5,512 nucleotides of DNA from Clostridia bacterium. Lineage in GTDB: Bacteria; Bacillota; Clostridia; HGM11514. A program made the translations under genes and the position numbers. Below, piece after piece: positions 1-3,091 of this stretch. The notes under the pieces are model-generated. The model ran no database searches, had not been told where the DNA came from, and saw only the letters and a program-made list of their open reading frames with translations. Each line of letters begins with the position of its first letter. The stretch's first letter is position 1. Location: the NCBI GenBank assembly GCA_900757255.1, contig CAAENE010000364.1, positions 1 to 5,512 on the forward strand. Direction: 5' to 3'.

Positions 1-816
1 AAATTTGGTGTCGAATAAGCCATCGCCAGTGCCCGGCGCCGATACCCGGATAAATTTGCTGCCATTTTCTTCGATAATCTCTGTAGCAGTACCGGAACCT
101 GCCACAAAATCCTGTCCGGAATATGCTTGACCGGCGTTCTGATTTTCAAAATCCTCATCGATCACAGGAGACACTGCTGCAGGAGGAGCCGATTCTTCCG
201 GTGACGCTGCAGGAGATTCCGCAGGGCTGGGTGAAATTTCGGGCTGGGAAGATTTTGGTACCAGCAAAACCGCGTCAAAGCGGAGATTGTCCCAATTCCT
301 GCGCGATACTTTTATACTGTTCGAACCGGCATTCAGAGAAAAGGTGCCGGCGGACGCCGTGTAATAGCTTCCAGGAGCAGCGGTACCCTCTGCGCTGGTT
401 TTAAGGCTGAGAGTTTCTGCTGCCAAAGCCGGTACCTCAACATTTTCTGCACCGTTCACACTGGCATAGCTGCCCACTCCTTCGTGTTTAGCGACTAAAA
501 CAACCTCATAGCTGCCGGCGGCTGAAAGGTCGAAATAAGCGGTGACTGCATCAGTCATTGTAGAGCCGCCAACATAACCTCTTGAACAACCGGCAACCGT
601 TGCATCGTCTGCGCGCCAATCCCAGTTCCCGGTCGCTTCTCTGTTAGCGCTTACAAATCCGTACAAAACCGAGCCGTCTGACTGCGTGATACCGGCGGCA
701 GGTGTTGCCGCAAAAACCTGGCCAACCGGCGACAAGACGCTGAACAGCATTGCAATCAATACGATAATGGTACAATGTGTTGTAAATAATTTGTTGAAAA
801 TGATTCCTCTTTTCAC
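1..816 (-). CDS. Secreted carbohydrate-binding (CBM6/35-like) multidomain protein, N-terminal part
   Basis: This reading frame stays open for 272 codons from a GTG at 816-814 to the window edge, so the C-terminus is missing. Residues 1-36 form a signal peptide: a basic start (MKRG), a hydrophobic core at about 16-29, and a VFA-A cleavage site near 36/37, so the protein is exported. Residues about 45-187 look like a beta-sandwich carbohydrate-binding module of the CBM6/35 type, with YFDLSAAGSYEVVLVA (94-109) and a closing NAGSNSIKV...WDNLRFDAVLLV stretch (162-186). Residues about 188-217 are a low-complexity Pro/Ser/Ala/Glu linker. A second domain begins at about 219 (DEDFE) and resembles the start of a laminin-G/concanavalin-like module. 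Such architecture is common in large secreted glycoside hydrolases and polysaccharide lyases of Firmicutes. The catalytic domain, if there is one, lies outside the window, so neither enzyme class nor substrate can be named. It is transcribed divergently from an AraC-family regulator that probably controls it. The GTG is chosen because a perfect AAGGAGG lies 7 nt upstream and the next in-frame Met (23) lies inside the signal peptide. Confidence 0.85.
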   Translation of the reverse strand, partial: MKRGIIFNKLFTTHCTIIVLIAMLFSVLSPVGQVFAATPAAGITQSDGSVLYGFVSANREATGNWDWRADDATVAGCSRGYVGGSTMTDAVTAYFDLSAAGSYEVVLVAKHEGVGSYASVNGAENVEVPALAAETLSLKTSAEGTAAPGSYYTASAGTFSLNAGSNSIKVSRRNWDNLRFDAVLLVPKSSQPEISPSPAESPAASPEESAPPAAVSPVIDEDFENQNAGQAYSGQDFVAGSGTATEIIEENGSKFIRVSAPGTGDGLFDTKF

Positions 817-823
817 TTTTTTT

Positions 824-830
824 CCTCCTT
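824..830 (-). promoter_or_regulatory. Ribosome binding site fixing the GTG start at 816
   Basis: On the minus strand AAGGAGG is followed by seven A residues and then GTG. This full-strength Shine-Dalgarno sequence at 7-nt spacing is the reason for choosing the non-ATG start. The inverted repeat ATTTT/AAAAT (836-840 and 846-850) lies just upstream and could form only a weak stem. Confidence 0.85.
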
Positions 831-1011
831 AAAAAATTTTAAATCAAAATACCCGCCTTGTTAAAATCACTTTAATTCCAATCATAATGATAAGAGTATA
901 AGAACAATTTCAACAAAATTACGACAGATATTTGTTAATCTCATTATAATATCCTTTCTGTCAGATGTAAATTCGAATATCGAGTAATTTAAGATTTTCA
1001 ATTAAAATTTA
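831..1011. other. Divergent intergenic control region
   Basis: This AT-rich stretch separates the secreted protein gene from the regulator gene. It holds the minus-strand promoter, and the -35 boxes of the two divergent promoters are only 40 bp apart. Small dyads are visible: ATCAT-A-ATGAT (881-891), AACAAA...TTTGTT (912-917 and 931-936, next to the expected minus-strand start point) and ATTCGAAT (971-978, touching the minus-strand -35). Two similar direct motifs, TTTCAACAAAATT (908-920) and TTTCAATTAAAATT (996-1009), could be regulator half-sites, but AT-rich DNA makes such matches cheap. I found no good cre (CcpA) site and no small ORF with a ribosome binding site. Confidence 0.6.
943..971 (-). 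promoter_or_regulatory. Sigma-A-type promoter of the secreted protein gene
   Basis: Reading the minus strand, the -35 box is TTTACA (971-966) and the -10 box is a perfect TATAAT (948-943), with a 17-bp spacer. Transcription would start near 936, giving an AT-rich leader of about 120 nt before the GTG. A weaker TATACT at 900-895 has no acceptable -35 box and was not preferred. The match to consensus is seen directly; the activity is inferred. Confidence 0.7.
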
Positions 1012-1040
1012 TTGTTTTTTCTATTATGAACTGTTATACT
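1012..1040 (+). promoter_or_regulatory. Extended -10 promoter of the AraC-family gene
   Basis: The -35 box is TTGTTT (1012-1017) and the -10 box is TATACT (1035-1040), with a 17-bp spacer and a TGT extension just upstream of the -10 (1032-1034). Transcription would start near 1047, leaving a leader of about 35 nt before the ATG at 1081. The position of this promoter rules out the upstream in-frame ATG at 1042 as the main start. Confidence 0.7.
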
Positions 1041-1064
1041 GATGATACAGACTGAATTTAAAGT

Positions 1065-1070
1065 AAGGAG
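1065..1070 (+). promoter_or_regulatory. Ribosome binding site deciding the AraC-family start
   Basis: AAGGAG lies 10 nt upstream of the ATG at 1081, with further GGG at 1072-1074. No comparable site precedes the ATG at 1042, so this site supports a 267-residue protein. Confidence 0.75.
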
Positions 1071-1080
1071 AGGGAATATC

Positions 1081-1884
1081 ATGCCGGACTTGACAAATCT
1101 CAAATTTGATATACGAATTGAAGAATTTATATTGATTTTTCTAAGACGTATGGAAAAGGACGAATACTTTTTTGATAAGGGAGGCCGCGAATATAACGGA
1201 TTGGTGTATATTTTAGAGGGTTCCTCCGAATATACGTTTTTGGATAAAAAAGTAATTTTAAAAGCCGGAGACCTGCTTTCCATTCCTCAAGGCTGTGTGT
1301 ATCAGATGAAGCCGCTCTCCGACCCCTATCGCTATTATTATCTTGATTACTCAACCGCTGTGCCTTCTCCCTTTGGCAACCGGGCATATCATTTCAAAAA
1401 TCCCGAAGTGATTCGCTCTGCTTTCGATCATTTAAATACAATCTTTATGCAGAAAAGGCCGGGATATCTGTTGCATTGCCGGTCTGTATTATATAACATT
1501 TTATATGAAGTATACCGGAATGAAAGCGCAGAAACAGTGTTAAATAAGAAATATAAAAAAATCGAATCCGCAGTTGAATTTTTGATTCAGAATTATACCG
1601 ATTGCAGCATCTCAATACCGATGCTGGCAGAAATTACGGGCCTTAGCGAACCCCATTTCCGCCTGCTGTTCCGGGAGGTGTATTCGGTACCGCCGGCAAA
1701 ATATCTGAATCTTTTGCGGATAGAACGTGCCAAAGATTTATTGAGATCCAGAGACAAATACCGGATTGAAGCCATCGCAGAAATGACAGGGTATTCCAGT
1801 CTGTATTATTTCAGCAGTGCATTTCACCGCGAAACCGGCATGTCGCCTTCCCAGTACCGCCGCAGCAGCCAAATCAACGGGTAA
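1081..1884 (+). CDS. AraC-family transcriptional regulator with N-terminal cupin domain
   Basis: This 267-residue cytoplasmic DNA-binding regulator probably responds to a sugar or sugar breakdown product. Residues about 20-90 form a cupin-like sensor fold, with GLVYILEGSSEYTFLDKK (40-57) and the typical turn AGDLLSIPQG (62-71). A helical linker follows at about 105-170. The C-terminal 95 residues are the paired helix-turn-helix DNA-binding domain: first HTH at about 178-198 (SIPMLAEITGLSEPHFRLLF), second at about 227-250, ending with the family signature region IAEMTGYSSLYYFSSAFHRETGMSPSQYRR (232-261). The length fits the family. The ATG at 1081 is chosen over the in-frame ATG at 1042 because 1042 lies between the -10 box and the predicted transcription start. 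The gene is divergent from the secreted carbohydrate-binding protein, which suggests it regulates that gene, probably as an activator, and possibly itself. The inducer cannot be read from the sequence. The downstream asnA has its own promoter and is probably unrelated in control. Confidence 0.9.
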   Translation: MPDLTNLKFDIRIEEFILIFLRRMEKDEYFFDKGGREYNGLVYILEGSSEYTFLDKKVILKAGDLLSIPQGCVYQMKPLSDPYRYYYLDYSTAVPSPFGNRAYHFKNPEVIRSAFDHLNTIFMQKRPGYLLHCRSVLYNILYEVYRNESAETVLNKKYKKIESAVEFLIQNYTDCSISIPMLAEITGLSEPHFRLLFREVYSVPPAKYLNLLRIERAKDLLRSRDKYRIEAIAEMTGYSSLYYFSSAFHRETGMSPSQYRRSSQING

Positions 1885-1906
1885 AATTGCTGCAATCCCC
1901 ATATAT

Positions 1907-1927
1907 GAATACTATCTGACAGTATTC
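1907..1927. repeat. Perfect 7-bp inverted repeat upstream of asnA
   Basis: GAATACT (1907-1913) and AGTATTC (1921-1927) are exact reverse complements separated by a 7-bp loop. The repeat is centred about 40 bp upstream of the asnA -35 box. It could be an operator for a dimeric regulator or a weak transcript-end hairpin for the regulator gene. The missing T-run argues against an intrinsic terminator. Confidence 0.6.
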
Positions 1928-1956
1928 TGCCGCAATGACAGAGTAACCTAAAAACA

Positions 1957-1985
1957 TTGACTTTTACCAGTTTACATGATATTAT
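1957..1985 (+). promoter_or_regulatory. Promoter of asnA (extended -10)
   Basis: The -35 box is TTGACT (1957-1962) and the -10 box is TATTAT (1980-1985), with a 17-bp spacer and TG at 1977-1978 forming an extended -10. Transcription would start near 1992, leaving a leader of about 25 nt. The leader is too short for a T-box or other riboswitch, so any control must act on initiation. Confidence 0.75.
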
Positions 1986-2002
1986 ATTATTTAATTTGAT
2001 TT

Positions 2003-2008
2003 GAGGAG
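2003..2008 (+). promoter_or_regulatory. Ribosome binding site of asnA
   Basis: GAGGAG lies 7 nt upstream of the ATG at 2016. It excludes the in-frame TTG at 2001, which lies just upstream of this site. Confidence 0.8.
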
Positions 2009-2015
2009 AACGTTG

Positions 2016-3026
2016 ATGAAAAACCTGATCATACCTGAACATTACCGCAGTTCATTAGACCTGCGCAAAACGGCTTTTGCCATAAAAACAGTAAAAGATT
2101 TATTCCAGACGGAATTGGCGCGCGCCCTGCATCTTACCCGCGTGTCCGCCCCCCTGTTTGTCAGCGCGGACAGCGGCTTGAACGATAATCTGAACGGCGT
2201 GGAACGCCCGGTCAGATTTGATCTGAAGGAAATGCCCGGCGAAGAAGTTGAAATCGTCCATTCCCTGGCAAAATGGAAACGGTATGCCTTAAAACGGTAC
2301 GGCTTTTCAGCCGGCGAAGGTCTCTATACTGATATGAACGCTATCCGGCGGGATGAGACGGCCGATAATATCCATTCCATTTATGTAGACCAGTGGGACT
2401 GGGAAAAAATCATTGATCAAAAAGACCGTAACCTTGACTTTTTAAAAGAAACCGTGCGAACCATTTATGCGGTTCTGAAAAAGGCGGAAAACGATATTTG
2501 CGCAACCTTTGGCCTGCATGACAGATTTCTGCCTGCTGAAATTACCTTTCTAACATCGCAGGAATTAGAGGATCAATATCCTGCGCTTACACCAAAGGAA
2601 CGCGAATATGAAGCTGTGAAAAAATACGGCGCCGTGTTTGTAATCGGCATCGGCAAAAAGCTGAACTCCGGCAAACCGCATGACGGGCGCGCTCCTGATT
2701 ATGACGACTGGGATTTAAACGGCGACATCATTGTCTATTATCCGGTGCTGGACATACCGCTTGAATTATCATCTATGGGAATCCGCGTCAGCGAGGAAAG
2801 CCTGAAACGGCAGCTTGATTTAGCCGGCTGCCCCGAGCGTGCCGAACTACCCTTTCAAAAGGCGCTCCTGTCAGGACAATTACCCTATACGATCGGCGGC
2901 GGGATCGGCCAGTCCCGCATTTGTATGTTCCTGCTGAGAAAGGCACATATCGGCGAGGTTCACTGCTCTATTTGGCCGGATGATATGGTCAAAGCCTGCC
3001 AGGAGGCCGGTATCCGCCTCCTGTAA
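2016..3026 (+). CDS. asnA: Aspartate-ammonia ligase (asparagine synthetase A)
   Basis: This cytoplasmic enzyme makes asparagine from aspartate, ammonia and ATP, releasing AMP and pyrophosphate; it uses free ammonia rather than glutamine. The 336-residue length matches the family (E. coli AsnA is about 330). The fold is related to the catalytic core of class II aminoacyl-tRNA synthetases of the aspartyl type. Family blocks in order: NDNLNG (56-61, with the Asp matching E. coli Asp46), VHSLAKWKR (81-89), FSAGEGLYTDM (97-107), YVDQWDWE (123-130), GAVFVIGIGKKL (205-216), HDGRAPDYDDW (222-232), LNGDI (234-238), LELSSMGIRV (249-258) and the C-terminal IGGGIGQSR (293-301), whose Arg corresponds to the motif-3-type ATP-binding Arg. 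All conserved blocks look intact, so the enzyme should be active. Compared with E. coli from memory, the roughly ten-residue segment between DYDDW and LNGD is missing. It has its own promoter and is probably a stand-alone biosynthetic gene. The last eight codons form a strong GC-rich hairpin. Confidence 0.97.
   Translation: MKNLIIPEHYRSSLDLRKTAFAIKTVKDLFQTELARALHLTRVSAPLFVSADSGLNDNLNGVERPVRFDLKEMPGEEVEIVHSLAKWKRYALKRYGFSAGEGLYTDMNAIRRDETADNIHSIYVDQWDWEKIIDQKDRNLDFLKETVRTIYAVLKKAENDICATFGLHDRFLPAEITFLTSQELEDQYPALTPKEREYEAVKKYGAVFVIGIGKKLNSGKPHDGRAPDYDDWDLNGDIIVYYPVLDIPLELSSMGIRVSEESLKRQLDLAGCPERAELPFQKALLSGQLPYTIGGGIGQSRICMFLLRKAHIGEVHCSIWPDDMVKACQEAGIRLL
3000..3023 (+). repeat. GC-rich 8-bp hairpin overlapping the asnA 3' end
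   Basis: CAGGAGGC (3000-3007) and GCCTCCTG (3016-3023) are perfect reverse complements with an 8-nt loop that could add two more G-C pairs. The hairpin ends exactly at the TAA stop codon (3024-3026). The left arm contains AGGAGG, a perfect Shine-Dalgarno core, but no start codon follows at a useful distance and the stem would hide it. No T-run follows, so it is not a terminator by itself. It may stabilise the 3' end or be incidental. Confidence 0.6.
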
Positions 3027-3043
3027 TAACAATTCTACAGCGA

Positions 3044-3079
3044 AAAAAGAGCAGGAACTGTTTTCATGCTCTTTTTCTT
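3044..3079 (+). terminator. Intrinsic terminator-like hairpin after asnA
   Basis: AAAAAGAGCA (3044-3053) pairs exactly with TGCTCTTTTT (3067-3076) around a 13-nt loop, in which GAA/TTC can add three pairs after one mismatch. The T-rich right arm continues as TTTTTCTT. This is the form of a bidirectional A/T-flanked intrinsic terminator. The GC core is short (GAGC), so termination may be partial. The ribosome binding site of the next gene starts immediately after it. Confidence 0.7.
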
Positions 3080-3085
3080 AAGGAG
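3080..3085 (+). promoter_or_regulatory. Ribosome binding site of the glycosyltransferase gene
   Basis: AAGGAG lies 6 nt before the ATG at 3092 and only 3 nt before the in-frame ATG at 3089. Spacing therefore favours 3092, although the two tandem ATGs differ by only one residue. The site abuts the T-run of the preceding hairpin. Confidence 0.75.
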
Positions 3086-3091
3086 AAAATG

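Larger units (their letters stand above)
1885..2015. other. Intergenic region between the regulator gene and asnA
   Basis: The gap contains a short dyad ATTGC-T-GCAAT (1886-1896), the perfect inverted repeat at 1907-1927 and the asnA promoter. A second GCAAT at 1932-1936 could pair with ATTGC at 1886-1890 and enclose the inner hairpin. No T-run follows either structure, so no convincing intrinsic terminator for the regulator gene is visible. Confidence 0.5.

Noticed and set aside
188..270. Short repeats in the Ser/Pro/Ala-rich coding stretch as a DNA repeat element
   Set aside because: The pattern is explained by a low-complexity interdomain linker; there is no regular repeat unit or spacer as in a CRISPR or satellite array.
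123..404. Plus-strand open frame of 93 codons
   Set aside because: It is antisense to the well-supported secreted protein gene, has no ribosome binding site, and its translation shows no recognisable domain.
895..900. TATACT as an alternative -10 box for the secreted protein gene
   Set aside because: No acceptable -35 box lies at a normal distance upstream, while the TATAAT at 948-943 has a good partner.
966..985. Possible cre site around TGTAAATTCG
   Set aside because: The central CG is out of register with the CcpA consensus and the right half-site is missing.
1002..1387. Minus-strand open frames over the start of the regulator gene
   Set aside because: They overlap the cupin domain on the opposite strand, and their sequences look like antisense translation without family motifs.
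1907..1936. Intrinsic terminator for the regulator gene
   Set aside because: The stem is AT-rich and no T-run follows it.
2001..2003. TTG as the asnA start
   Set aside because: It lies just upstream of the GAGGAG ribosome binding site, and the ATG at 2016 has ideal 7-nt spacing.
1593..2042. Minus-strand open frames over the regulator 3' end and the asnA start
   Set aside because: They run across the AraC HTH region and across the asnA promoter and start, with no ribosome binding site or family similarity.
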